Assembly (NCBI GenBank): GCA_030266845.1
Contig: JAJDIT010000005.1
Coordinates: 21,140 to 85,139, forward strand
Source: Acholeplasma sp. OttesenSCG-928-E16
GTDB lineage: Bacteria; Bacillota_I; Bacilli_A; Acholeplasmatales; Acholeplasmataceae
Length of the DNA stretch: 64,000 nt
Direction of reading: 5' to 3'
Below, one piece after another: positions 30,127-39,297 of the stretch. Numbering within the stretch: position 1 is the first letter of the stretch; each line of letters opens with the position of its first letter. A program made the translations under genes and the position numbers. The notes under the pieces are model-generated. The model did not search any database, had not been told where the DNA came from, and saw only the letters and a program-made list of their open reading frames with translations.

Positions 30127-30780
30127 TTATTCCGCCTTTTTAGATAATGCCTCTTTTGCCGCATTTTGTTCTGCGGTTTGTTTTTTCTTTCCGATTCCTT
30201 TCCCATATAAAATACCATCAACATAAACTCTTGCTTCAAACTCTTTATCATGAGATGGGCCAGACTCCCTAACGATTTTATATTCTAAGGTTCTTTTATC
30301 TACTTGCATGTATTCTTGAAGAAGTGTTTTATAATCAAAGTCTTTCTCCCATACTTCATCTAAATAAGGAATACATAATTTATTAAATACTTGTTTACAA
30401 ACCAAAAAACCTTGATCTTGATAAATTGCCCCAAATAAAGCCTCAAAAGCATCGGCTATGATCGCGTCATTTGGACCTTTTTGTCCTTCGCCCTTACCTA
30501 ATAATAAATAATCTGCTAGCTTAATTTTGGATGCGTAGGTTACTAACGCCTTTTCTCTAACTGATTTAGCTCTAACCTTAGTCATTTCTCCTTCTGAGGA
30601 TAAATCAAGGCTAAATAAATAATCACTCATCATTAATTCAATAACAGCATCTCCTAGAAATTCTAGCTTTTCATTGTTATCGACATTGTTTTCATATCCA
30701 TACGATGAATGAGTTAATGCTAATTTATATAATTGGCTATTCTTTGGAGTTATTCCAATCTTAATAAATAAATTTTCCAT
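30127..30780 (-). CDS. rnc: Ribonuclease III
   Basis: A 217-aa double-strand RNA endonuclease. The signature NEKLEFLGDAV (36-46) holds metal ligands Glu40 and Asp44; Asp110 and Glu113 lie in DAFEALFGAIY. A dsRNA-binding domain occupies about 148-215, ending GKKKQTAEQNAAKEAL. It matures rRNA and degrades structured RNAs. It is between recG (42 bases upstream) and dnaD. AATAACA-type weak spacing and no strong ribosome site are seen before the start, so translation may depend on the upstream gene. Confidence 0.95.
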   Translation of the reverse strand: MENLFIKIGITPKNSQLYKLALTHSSYGYENNVDNNEKLEFLGDAVIELMMSDYLFSLDLSSEGEMTKVRAKSVREKALVTYASKIKLADYLLLGKGEGQKGPNDAIIADAFEALFGAIYQDQGFLVCKQVFNKLCIPYLDEVWEKDFDYKTLLQEYMQVDKRTLEYKIVRESGPSHDKEFEARVYVDGILYGKGIGKKKQTAEQNAAKEALSKKAE

Positions 30781-30822
30781 ATTGTTATTTTAATAATAAA
30801 ATGCCTTTTTAGCAACCTTTAT

Positions 30823-32805
30823 TTAAGAATTAGGTGTGTTTAAATATTTCCTAATTTGAATATATTTTGGATTTGTTTGATAATCCTTAGCATTTAAAAT
30901 CTTTTTTGCATCTTCTAATGTATCTTTTAGTATTTTAAAATCTGTGTTGAAATTTAAAAACCGGTAGTTAATTTTGCCGCTTTGTTTTAGTCCAATAAAT
31001 TCACCTGGACCTCTTTCTAATAAATCGTATTCTGATAACTTAAAACCATCAAAATTAGTAGCTAGAAAAGATAACCGATCAACATCTTCCTTTTTAGAAA
31101 TCAAAAAACAATAACTTTGTTTATCGTTTCTACCAATTCTTCCTCTTAGTTGATGCAGCTGGGATAACCCAAAGTTTTCGGCAGCAAAGATCACCATAAC
31201 AGTAGCTTCTTTAATATCAATTCCAACTTCTATCATTGTAGTTGAGATTAAAATACTAGAATCAGTATTTTCAAAGGAGTTCATGATATCCTTTATCTCT
31301 TCTTTTTTTAGTTTACCGTGGAGTAAAAAGATTGGATTATCGAATTCCTTTTTTATTTTCTTTTCAACAGTTTTGATATTTTCATCTTTCATTAATGAAT
31401 CGATGGCTGGCACTACAACAAACACTTTATTGTTGTTATTTAACTCTTTATGCATCATTTGATAAACATCATTTAGTTTATTTTCGCTATAATAGAATGT
31501 TTTTACTTCTAGTCTATTTTTAGGTTTTTCATTTATTGATGAGATATCAATATCACCAAAAAATGAGATCGCTAAAGTTCTTGGAATTGGGGTAGCCGAT
31601 AAATAAATGGTATCCACATTATCATTTTTGGCTTTTAGTGATTCTCTATCCTTTATTCCAAAGCGGTGTTGTTCATCAATAATGACTAATCCTAAATCAT
31701 TAAAAATTACATCATCTTGAATTAAACTTTGGGTACCGATAACAACATCTATCTCTTTATTTTTTAATGACTCTTTTATTATGTTTTTATCTTTAACATT
31801 TTGCGTTAGTAAGGATATTCTTATTTTATCCTTAAATAGTTTTTTTAATAATTCATAATGTTGATTTGCCAATATCTCGGTTGGGGCCATAATTGCTACT
31901 TGTTTGTTAGCTGTAACCATTCCATATAAACCAATGGTGGCGACAATCGTTTTACCAGATCCAACATCTCCTTGAATTAGCCTAAAAGAATAATATGGAT
32001 TTTTAAAATCTCTAAAAATATCATTAACCGCTTCTTTTTGATCTTTTGTTAGGGTGTATGGGATTGTATTAATGAACTCTTTCACTTTGTTTAAATCAAA
32101 AGGAATCGGCTCTCTTTTTGTTTTGTTTTGCTTATTTTGAATCGCTAATTGGAGGTATAAGGCTTCTTCATATTTAAATCTTTTTAAAGCACTATCTATA
32201 TCATATAAATTTTTAGGAAGATGAATATTATAATAAGCGTTATATCTATTTAATAGCTGATGTTTTTTTAAAAAAAAGTCCGGAAGGTTTTCAATGATTT
32301 TAACATTATTATCTAAAAAAACATTGGAGACTATTTTTTGATAGACGCTATCAAAAATACCTTCAATCTGATACTTTGGAATTATTTTATTGGCGTTATT
32401 TTGATATTTTTTTACATGGGTTGCTGTTATCTCGTTTTTATATAAATTGTATTTACCCTTAACAATTACCAAATCGCCTAAGTTAATTGAGTTAGTTAAA
32501 AAATCTTTTGGACGAAATAAAATAATTTTAATCTTATATGTTTTTATAAGAAGGTCAAAATCTATTTTTAAAACCTTTTTTAATGGGGTTATGTTTATTA
32601 TACTATCTAACCTTCCAATGATTGTAATAACTTCATTATGCCTAGCTAGATCGATATCTGTTTCAAAATAGTTATCATAGCTTTTTGGAAAATGATTCAC
32701 TAAGGCATATGTATTAAAGATTTTATTATCCATTAGGATATTAGCGGTATTCTTGCCAACTCCCTTAATGTTTTTTATTGGAACTAAGATATCACTTTTT
32801 TGCAT
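30823..32805 (-). CDS. recG: ATP-dependent DNA helicase RecG
   Basis: A 660-aa branch-migration helicase, slightly short for the family (about 680-690). The N-terminal wedge/OB domain (about 50-150) binds forked DNA. Helicase motifs: GDVGSGKT (I, about 280), DEQHRFG in place of DExH (II), YLSATPIPRTLA (III), and HQLRGRIGRNDKQSYCFL (VI). It rescues stalled forks. It overlaps aroC by 14 bases, so its expression is tied to the shikimate operon, an unusual pairing. Confidence 0.96.
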   Translation of the reverse strand: MQKSDILVPIKNIKGVGKNTANILMDNKIFNTYALVNHFPKSYDNYFETDIDLARHNEVITIIGRLDSIINITPLKKVLKIDFDLLIKTYKIKIILFRPKDFLTNSINLGDLVIVKGKYNLYKNEITATHVKKYQNNANKIIPKYQIEGIFDSVYQKIVSNVFLDNNVKIIENLPDFFLKKHQLLNRYNAYYNIHLPKNLYDIDSALKRFKYEEALYLQLAIQNKQNKTKREPIPFDLNKVKEFINTIPYTLTKDQKEAVNDIFRDFKNPYYSFRLIQGDVGSGKTIVATIGLYGMVTANKQVAIMAPTEILANQHYELLKKLFKDKIRISLLTQNVKDKNIIKESLKNKEIDVVIGTQSLIQDDVIFNDLGLVIIDEQHRFGIKDRESLKAKNDNVDTIYLSATPIPRTLAISFFGDIDISSINEKPKNRLEVKTFYYSENKLNDVYQMMHKELNNNNKVFVVVPAIDSLMKDENIKTVEKKIKKEFDNPIFLLHGKLKKEEIKDIMNSFENTDSSILISTTMIEVGIDIKEATVMVIFAAENFGLSQLHQLRGRIGRNDKQSYCFLISKKEDVDRLSFLATNFDGFKLSEYDLLERGPGEFIGLKQSGKINYRFLNFNTDFKILKDTLEDAKKILNAKDYQTNPKYIQIRKYLNTPNS

Positions 32806-33784
32806 ATGCTTTATAAATTAAATATTGGTCCATCAAACAAATAGCAAGAGCTGACTCTAAAACAATACCAACTCTTTTAATAATACTAGAATCATGATTA
32901 CCATCAATTATTAGATCATCCATTTTATTCTTTAGAATATTATATGTTTTTTGTTTGATTCCTATGCTAGATATTGGCTTAATAAAACAGTTTATCAAAA
33001 TATCATTCCCATTAGAAATACCACCATTAATACCGCCTGAGTTATTGGTTTTAGTTTTGTTTTCTAAGTTTATTATTGGATCGTTATACTCACTACCAAA
33101 TAAAGAAACTCCTGCAAAACCAATTCCAAAATCAACACCCTTTACCGCTGGGATTGAAAATAAAATCTCAGCTATTTTACTATTTAACTTCTCAAAAAAT
33201 GGACTTCCTAATCCGCTGATCATATTAGATACTTTAAGTTCTATAATTCCACCTATTGAGTCTTTTTTATTTTTTGTTTCTTTTAAGATGTTATCAAAAT
33301 TACTTTCATTTTTTTCTAATCCGACTTGTTTGATTTTATTAGAAAAAGTAAATGGCAACATCATTTTTGCGATACTACCGGCAATTACTATTAATGCGGT
33401 TATACGACCAGAAAAATGACCAGATCCACGGTAATCATTAAATCCATAGTATTTTTGTTTTGCTACTAAGTCAGGAGTTCCTGGCCGTGGAATGTTTTGA
33501 TATTTATCATAAGATTCACTACTAAATTTGTTATTCTTTATTTCGACAAAAAGAGGGGCACCTGTTGCATAATCATTTTTAATGCCAGACTTAATAACAA
33601 ATTCATCTTCTTCGATTCTTTTGGTTTCAAAGTCTTCTTTTGGTCTTCTTAATGCAAGGTCTTCCTTAATCTTTTTTTTATCAATAAAAGTACCTGGTAT
33701 TATTCCATCAATAATAATGCCCATTGATTCTTGGTGAGACTCACCATATATTGAAATATTAAAAAGCTTCCCATATCTATTCAT
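32792..33784 (-). CDS. aroC: Chorismate synthase
   Basis: A 330-aa FMN-dependent enzyme that converts EPSP to chorismate. Motifs: YGESHQESMGIIIDGIIPG at the N-terminus (the family usually has GESHG), LALRRPKEDFET, NIPRPGTPDLVAKQKYYGFN, NDYRGSGHFSGRIT in place of the usual RGGGR.SAR..., and GGINGGISNGNDI. The departures match a subgroup seen in anaerobic Firmicutes rather than decay; the Arg and Ser of the active site are present. Its start overlaps the aroE stop (ATGA). Confidence 0.93.
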   Translation of the reverse strand: MNRYGKLFNISIYGESHQESMGIIIDGIIPGTFIDKKKIKEDLALRRPKEDFETKRIEEDEFVIKSGIKNDYATGAPLFVEIKNNKFSSESYDKYQNIPRPGTPDLVAKQKYYGFNDYRGSGHFSGRITALIVIAGSIAKMMLPFTFSNKIKQVGLEKNESNFDNILKETKNKKDSIGGIIELKVSNMISGLGSPFFEKLNSKIAEILFSIPAVKGVDFGIGFAGVSLFGSEYNDPIINLENKTKTNNSGGINGGISNGNDILINCFIKPISSIGIKQKTYNILKNKMDDLIIDGNHDSSIIKRVGIVLESALAICLMDQYLIYKAYAKK

Positions 33785-34518
33785 AATAATTTCCTTATCT
33801 TTATTTGATCTTCTTTCTCATATACTATTTTATCATTATTAAAAGCGATTTTAACTCCTAAAAAGGCTTGGGCAATTAACATGTCTAATCCATCGATACT
33901 ATTTTTAAAATAGGTCATAAGGTAAGTAGGGCTAGGATTATAGTTTAGATCAATTAAAAGGGCACTTGAAATGGTTTTATTATTAAAGAGATCTTTACTT
34001 AAAACTTCTTTATTTGGAGTAGCGTTAATGATTATATCTGGGTATTCATCTATTAGATTTTCATAAACTAAATAGTTAGAAGGTTTTCTTTTGGCGTCTG
34101 TTTTAACGACAATTGTTGGATTTTCATTTTTAATTGCGTAGGCGACCGCTTTAGCGGCTCCACCGTATCCTAAAATGAAAATCTTTTTATTTTTGATATT
34201 AATTTTATTAATTTTTAATAACGCTAAAAATCCTAAGTAATCAGTATTAAATGCATAAAGTTGATTGTTTTTTGGAACCACTAAATTAGTTGCCGACACA
34301 TTATTTACTACATCATCTTTAACCATAATATCAAGCATAGTCTCTTTATAAGGTGTCGTAATGTTTAAAAATAAGTAAGAAAAAAAGTCAATTTCTTTGA
34401 GATTATCTGTATCAATAACTTGATAATGATAGTTTAGGCTATATTTTTTACTTATATACTGATGAATTATTGGAGATAAAGAGTATTGGATATTTTTACC
34501 TATTAAAGCCGCTTTCAC
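33781..34518 (-). CDS. aroE: Shikimate dehydrogenase
   Basis: A 245-aa NADPH-dependent enzyme, somewhat short. Substrate site: SLSPIIHQYIS, NITTPYKETM with the catalytic Lys, and FNTDYLGF. The Rossmann fold is FILGYGGAAKAVAYAI, followed by INATPNKE and DGLDMLIAQAFLGVKIAF near the end. It reduces 3-dehydroshikimate to shikimate. It overlaps the chorismate mutase gene and aroC by four bases each. Confidence 0.94.
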   Translation of the reverse strand: MKAALIGKNIQYSLSPIIHQYISKKYSLNYHYQVIDTDNLKEIDFFSYLFLNITTPYKETMLDIMVKDDVVNNVSATNLVVPKNNQLYAFNTDYLGFLALLKINKINIKNKKIFILGYGGAAKAVAYAIKNENPTIVVKTDAKRKPSNYLVYENLIDEYPDIIINATPNKEVLSKDLFNNKTISSALLIDLNYNPSPTYLMTYFKNSIDGLDMLIAQAFLGVKIAFNNDKIVYEKEDQIKIRKLL

Positions 34519-34760
34519 TCTTGATTGTCCTTTGATAATTTTAAAATCAATTGATAAATATTTATAATATCCTTTTGATGATCTAATTTTTTATCAATTA
34601 TTTTTTTAAATATTTCTTCTTCTCTTTTATTATCTAGGATTGATAGATTGTTTTCTTTTTTTACTAACTTAATAGACTCAATGATTTTATAACGTTCCTC
34701 TAAACTTTTAATAATAATATCATCAATATCATCAATTTTTTTTCTTAATTCACTTAACAT
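34515..34760 (-). CDS. Chorismate mutase, AroQ type, monofunctional
   Basis: An 81-aa all-helical protein: LSELRKKIDDIDDIIIKSLEERYKI, with IIESIKLVKKENN, LDNKREEEIF and IINIYQLILKLSKDNQ, matching the AroQ fold where Arg, Lys, Asp and Arg bind chorismate. It makes prephenate. The start is taken at the ATG (34760), eight bases after AGGAGG; an in-frame TTG sits directly before it. It stands alone here, without fused prephenate dehydratase, dehydrogenase or DAHP synthase domains. Confidence 0.85.
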   Translation of the reverse strand: MLSELRKKIDDIDDIIIKSLEERYKIIESIKLVKKENNLSILDNKREEEIFKKIIDKKLDHQKDIINIYQLILKLSKDNQE

Positions 34761-35955
34761 CAATTTTTCCTCCTAGCTTAACAAAATCTTTAAAAAAATC
34801 AGGGTAAGATTTAGATACCGCTTCATAATTATCTAAAATGATATATCCATCCACTTTTTTCTTAATAATTGATAAGGCCATTACAATCCGATGATCATTA
34901 AATGTCTCTAATTCTATATTACCACTTAATTTTCCCTTACCTTGAATCATTATTGTGTTTTCATCTAATTTAACAATATTTGCCTTCATTTTTATTAGGT
35001 TTTTTATCATATTATCTAAGCGGTTAGATTCTTTATATTTTAATCTTTTGACATTCTTTATTATTGTTTTATCTTTTGTGACTGCTGCCAAAGAAAAAAG
35101 AATTGGTCCTAAGTCGATGTTGTCTTTTAAGTCAATTGTGTTTCCATGAAGTTCCCCTTTTTTAGAAACTAATTGATTATTTATAAATGATACATTACCT
35201 CCCATATTATTTATGATATCAATGATTTTTTTATCTCCTTGGTAAGAGTCTTCTTTTAAGTTACTTATAGTAATTAATTCATTGATTGCTCCAGCGACGA
35301 TAAAAAATGCCGCTTGGGAATAATCTCCTTCAATAGATATAGAAGTCTCTTGGTATTTTTGATTACCTTTAATATAAAATATATTATCTTCCCTAACTAT
35401 GGATATTTTAAATAGTTTTAAAACATGAAGGGTCATGTTAACATAACTATTAGAAACTAATTCATTATCAATAATGATCTTTGAATCCCCATCTAAAAGT
35501 GGCAAAGCCATTAAAAGACCAGAAATAAACTGACTAGAGATAGACCCATCAATATGATAATTAGAAGGATAGAGATTGCCTGAAATTATTATGTGGTGAT
35601 CTTTTTTTATGAATGATATATTCATTTTATTATAGAGATCTTGAAAGGGCGAGATTGGTCTATTATTTAAAGAACTGCCTAGATGTAGCTTTTTTTCTTT
35701 ACTTGTTATAGCGCTAATGATTGGTATTAAAAACCGCAATGAAGAAGCTGACTCACTAAAATAAAGATCATCTTGATCCTCTTTTATTGCCGATAAAAGG
35801 TTAGCTGTTGTTTTTATATCCTCACTTAAATTATCTAAATTAATAACTTGATTGGTTGCCAAAAAATGGGCAATCATCACCCGGTGCAAATAAGACTTGG
35901 ATTTGGGAACTGTTAAGTTTCCATTTAATGTTGCATCTAGGATTTTAACTTTCAT
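34750..35955 (-). CDS. aroA: 3-phosphoshikimate 1-carboxyvinyltransferase (EPSP synthase)
   Basis: A 401-aa two-domain enzyme, shorter than the usual 425-430. Motifs: VPKSKSYLHRVMIAHFLA (PEP/shikimate site), FSESASSLRFLIPIISAIT, NNRPISPFQDLY, SSQFISGLLMALPLL, KYKESNRLDNMIKNL and ETFNDHRIVMALSIIK. Residues at the glyphosate site (SSLRFLIP) differ from the sensitive NAGTAMRPL pattern, as in class II-like enzymes. It adds PEP to shikimate-3-phosphate. The stop is TGA; it overlaps aroB by four bases and the chorismate mutase gene by eleven. Confidence 0.94.
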   Translation of the reverse strand: MKVKILDATLNGNLTVPKSKSYLHRVMIAHFLATNQVINLDNLSEDIKTTANLLSAIKEDQDDLYFSESASSLRFLIPIISAITSKEKKLHLGSSLNNRPISPFQDLYNKMNISFIKKDHHIIISGNLYPSNYHIDGSISSQFISGLLMALPLLDGDSKIIIDNELVSNSYVNMTLHVLKLFKISIVREDNIFYIKGNQKYQETSISIEGDYSQAAFFIVAGAINELITISNLKEDSYQGDKKIIDIINNMGGNVSFINNQLVSKKGELHGNTIDLKDNIDLGPILFSLAAVTKDKTIIKNVKRLKYKESNRLDNMIKNLIKMKANIVKLDENTIMIQGKGKLSGNIELETFNDHRIVMALSIIKKKVDGYIILDNYEAVSKSYPDFFKDFVKLGGKIDVK

Positions 35956-36929
35956 AATAACTTGATTTTCTTGATGATTGGCTTTCCAATTTCTTCTAGG
36001 AAAACAAAGTCAATTTCATCTTTATCTTTCTTTTTATCGTATTTAATATAATCAAAATAATCCTTAAAAACAATATCATCTAAACCTAAACCATAATGGT
36101 AAAATAAGTCTTTAATTTCTTGATAATCTTTTTTATTGGTTAGTTCCATTTTGACACCTAGCTCAAGGGCAAAAATCATACCATAAATGATTGCCTCACC
36201 GTGTTTATACTTAAAGTTTGATTTTGATTCAATCGCGTGTCCTAAGGTATGACCAAAGTTAAGGATTTTTCTGGTGTTTTCTTCGTAATAATCATTAGCT
36301 ACAATATTTGCTTTTATAAAAACTAACTTATATATTAGACTTTCATCCAAAAGAATTCCTTTTTTAAAACTATCAAATAGTAGTTTATCGCCTATTAAAG
36401 CCGTCTTAAAGACTTCTCCTAATCCACATAAATATTCTTTTTTTGGTAATGTATCTAAAAGTTTTGGATCAATAAAAACATATTTTGGATTATAAAAAGT
36501 TCCGATTTGGTTTTTATAACTTTTTAGGTCAATACCGTTTTTTCCGCCTATTGATGCATCGATCATTCCGATGATTGTTGTAGGGATATAGACTAGTTCA
36601 ACCCCTCTAAAAAGGGTACTTGCGATAAAGCCTGCAAGGTCCAATACAACCCCACCTCCAAAACCAATTATTATTGATTTTCTAGATGCATTATTACTTA
36701 TTATTTGATTTTGAATATTTAGATAATTATCGATGTTTTTAGACTCTTCTCCAGGCTTAATAATATAAGTATGAAAATTAGATATGGTAAGCTCTTTAAG
36801 ATATAGATTAGCTACATTCTCATCTGTTATGATGTGGATGTCACTCATCTTATCTAAATAATCAAAAACCTCTTTGATGAGGTTTTCTTTAATAATTATT
36901 TTGGTTTTAAAAAGGGTAAGTTCTTTCAT
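35952..36929 (-). CDS. aroB: 3-dehydroquinate synthase
   Basis: A 325-aa NAD- and metal-dependent enzyme, about 25 residues shorter than typical. NAD site GFGGGVVLDLAGFIASTLFRG; then YIPTTIIGMIDASIGGKNGID; GLGEVFKTALIGD; metal ligands in RKILNFGHTLGHAIES and YKHGEAIIYGM. It converts DAHP to 3-dehydroquinate. Four-base overlaps with aroF and aroA. Confidence 0.95.
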   Translation of the reverse strand: MKELTLFKTKIIIKENLIKEVFDYLDKMSDIHIITDENVANLYLKELTISNFHTYIIKPGEESKNIDNYLNIQNQIISNNASRKSIIIGFGGGVVLDLAGFIASTLFRGVELVYIPTTIIGMIDASIGGKNGIDLKSYKNQIGTFYNPKYVFIDPKLLDTLPKKEYLCGLGEVFKTALIGDKLLFDSFKKGILLDESLIYKLVFIKANIVANDYYEENTRKILNFGHTLGHAIESKSNFKYKHGEAIIYGMIFALELGVKMELTNKKDYQEIKDLFYHYGLGLDDIVFKDYFDYIKYDKKKDKDEIDFVFLEEIGKPIIKKIKLL

Positions 36930-37939
36930 ATTTTTTTATCAAATATTGATGATGCTTTTTTTAAATCATCCATCAGTTTATGAAACTTATTAATCTTTAG
37001 TGATTGAGCTCCATCTGATAAAGCATTTAATGGATCATCATGGACTTCAATCATTAAACCATCTGCTCCAGCAGCTAATGATGCTTTTGATAGTTTGGGA
37101 ACCATTTCATATCTGCCGCTAGCGTGCGATGGATCAACTATCACTGGTAAGAACGTTAGTTCTTTTAATCTGATGACACCACCTAAGTCAAGGGTATTTC
37201 TAATATCTTCATTAAATGTTCTAATGCCTCTTTCACATAAAATAATATCTGTGTTTCCATGTTCTGCCAAGTATTCGGCTGACAATAATAACTCTTCAAT
37301 AGTGGCTGAAAAAGCTCTTTTTAAAAGAATTGGTTTATTAACTTTTGCTAATTCCTTTAAAAGCTCATAGTTATACATATTTCTAGCTCCAACTTGAATT
37401 ATGTCAACATATTTTATAAATAAATCAATTTGGGAAATACTTGTAATCTCAGATACAGTAACTAACTCTAATTTTTTACCTACTTCGTGTAAAATTTTTA
37501 AGCCTTCTTCTTGAAGACCTTGAAAGCTATATGGTGAGGTCCTTAGTTTAAACGCTCCCCCTCTTAAAAAATTAGCCCCCGCTTTTTTTACTTCAATAGC
37601 TATTTTAGTTAATGATTCTTTTGATTCAATCGAGCAAGGACCCGCGATGATAATAAAATTATTTTCATTGATTTCATTATTATATGGTAATTTAATACTC
37701 TTTTTTTCATTATTGATTTTTAAGACTTTTTGATAAGGGGTCCTAATTTTTTTTGCATCTAAAACAGCATCAAAAGAATAGATTCGTTCTAATAAAGAAC
37801 GGTCAAAAGAACCAGAAAGTAATAGTTTACTATCTTTTTCATCACTAATATCTTGAACTTTAATATCTTGATTTAGCAAATATTCATTTATTTCATCGTA
37901 TTCTTTTTTGGTAATACCTTTTTTTAGATGAACGATCAT
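36926..37939 (-). CDS. aroF: DAHP synthase, type I-beta, with N-terminal regulatory domain
   Basis: A 337-aa first enzyme of the shikimate pathway. Residues 1-65 form a ferredoxin-like/ACT-type domain (MIVHLKKGITKKEYDEINEYL) as in the Thermotoga maritima enzyme, where it mediates feedback by aromatic amino acids. The barrel has IAGPCSIESKESL, FLRGGAFKLRTSPYSFQGL, QVGARNMYNYELLKE, ILLKRAFSATIEE, LCERGIRTF and VIVDPSHASGRYEMVP. It joins PEP and erythrose-4-phosphate. Feedback control is inferred from the domain. It follows mscL with a one-base overlap and leads the aro gene series. Confidence 0.95.
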   Translation of the reverse strand: MIVHLKKGITKKEYDEINEYLLNQDIKVQDISDEKDSKLLLSGSFDRSLLERIYSFDAVLDAKKIRTPYQKVLKINNEKKSIKLPYNNEINENNFIIIAGPCSIESKESLTKIAIEVKKAGANFLRGGAFKLRTSPYSFQGLQEEGLKILHEVGKKLELVTVSEITSISQIDLFIKYVDIIQVGARNMYNYELLKELAKVNKPILLKRAFSATIEELLLSAEYLAEHGNTDIILCERGIRTFNEDIRNTLDLGGVIRLKELTFLPVIVDPSHASGRYEMVPKLSKASLAAGADGLMIEVHDDPLNALSDGAQSLKINKFHKLMDDLKKASSIFDKKI

Positions 37940-38622
37940 TATTTATCCCTTTTTAATAAATCTCTTATTTCTTTTAATAATTCGATGTCTTCACTAACAA
38001 CTAAAGGTGCATTTTCTTGTTCTTCTTCTGCTAGTTTTTTCGCTATTTCATCTTCTTTAGCCTTTTTTTCAGCTTCCGCTTGGGCTTCTAAATCTCTTCT
38101 TACTTGTCGTTTAATCAAAACATTAACAACCAAATATAAGACAAATGCAATTAATAAAAAGTTTATTATTGCCTGAATGAATACCCCAAATTTAATATCT
38201 GTTGTCAGGTTAACAACTGTTTCAACTTGAGTTACTGGATCTACTACCACTTCTGTTTGTCCATTTGGGATGCTCCAAACAATGTCGGTAAAATCGGCAT
38301 TGCCGGTTAATAAAGATATAAATTGAAGTAAAATACCATTGACGAGCGCGTTAACGATTGCTGTAAAAGCAGTACCCATTACAACCCCAACTGCCATATC
38401 TAAAACATTACCTTTTGAAATAAAATTTTTAAATCCTTGAAAGAAACCTTTAGTATATTTTACGGCATCATTTGCGTTTGCGTTTTTCTTTTCCTTCTTG
38501 TATTCTTTTATTTCTTCTTTAGTCATTTTAGAAAGCTTTTCTTTTTCTTCTTCCTTAGCTATTTTTTTTGCTTTTCTTTCCTCTTTTATTCTTAGGATCT
38601 CTTCTTTTGTTTTCTTAATCAT
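37939..38622 (-). CDS. mscL: Large-conductance mechanosensitive channel with charged extensions
   Basis: A 227-aa protein; typical MscL is about 130-150. The core (about 60-185) has GFKNFISKGNVLDMAVGVVM, GTAFTAIVNALVNGI (pore helix) and FGVFIQAIINFLLIAFVLYL (second helix). Before it lie about 55 residues of Lys/Glu-rich sequence predicted as a coiled coil, and after it a long Glu/Lys coiled tail ending ELLKEIRDLLKR, the usual cytoplasmic bundle. It opens under membrane tension to relieve osmotic shock. ATAAGGAGC precedes the start. Role of the N-terminal extension unknown. Confidence 0.93.
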   Translation of the reverse strand: MIKKTKEEILRIKEERKAKKIAKEEEKEKLSKMTKEEIKEYKKEKKNANANDAVKYTKGFFQGFKNFISKGNVLDMAVGVVMGTAFTAIVNALVNGILLQFISLLTGNADFTDIVWSIPNGQTEVVVDPVTQVETVVNLTTDIKFGVFIQAIINFLLIAFVLYLVVNVLIKRQVRRDLEAQAEAEKKAKEDEIAKKLAEEEQENAPLVVSEDIELLKEIRDLLKRDK

Positions 38623-38667
38623 TTTTTGCTCCTTATAATTATTTTTACTTTTCTCTTTTTGTTTATT

Positions 38668-39285
38668 TTAATATATTATTTCGTTAAAGTCACTAAATAC
38701 ACTATATCTTTTTAAGCGGTTTTTGCTTTGATGGCCATTAATATGCAAGATAACATCAACCCCTAATTTTCTGGCAATATTGGCATCGTGAAGAGTATCA
38801 CCAATCATTAACACATCCTTAGGATTAATATTATTATTTTTAAAATAATCTTTTGCAATATCTAATTTAGATTTTGCATAAATATCCTTTGTTCCTAGAT
38901 GATCATCAAATAAATCATAGATTTTAAAGTGTTTTAGCTGTTCGATCAGATTATCATGCTTAGAAGCTGATAAAACAATGTTTTTATATCCTTTTTCTTT
39001 GAATCTTTTGATTGTATCAACTACATTTTTGTATAATTTTTGGCTTAAGCTCTTTTTTTGATAGCGGTTGATAAATCGAACTGCTAGATCTTCAAAAGAA
39101 GATTTTTTAAAATCAAAGCCTGCTTTTTTATAATAATCAATAACCGGAAAGGTGAAAATATCTAAATACCTTTTTTTTGTGACCACCGGATGACCTTCTT
39201 CAGTTAGCATCTCATTAAGAAGATCTAAGCATAAATCCACATCATCCAAAATTGTTCCATTAAAATCCCAAATTATATATTTCAT
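38668..39285 (-). CDS. HAD-family hydrolase, phosphoglycolate-phosphatase-like
   Basis: A 205-aa hydrolase. Motif I IIWDFNGTILDDVDLC (nucleophile Asp in DFNGT, a form less common than DxDGT), motif II VLSASKHD, motif III Lys in KSKLDIAKDY, motif IV MIGDTLHDANIARKLG. The cap is the alpha-helical C1 type. The GphF/PPase subgroup acts on small phosphate esters; the substrate is not identifiable. It lies between rlmH and mscL in the same direction, 12 and 45 bases away. Confidence 0.88.
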   Translation of the reverse strand: MKYIIWDFNGTILDDVDLCLDLLNEMLTEEGHPVVTKKRYLDIFTFPVIDYYKKAGFDFKKSSFEDLAVRFINRYQKKSLSQKLYKNVVDTIKRFKEKGYKNIVLSASKHDNLIEQLKHFKIYDLFDDHLGTKDIYAKSKLDIAKDYFKNNNINPKDVLMIGDTLHDANIARKLGVDVILHINGHQSKNRLKRYSVFSDFNEIIY

Positions 39286-39297
39286 TTTTTATATCCT

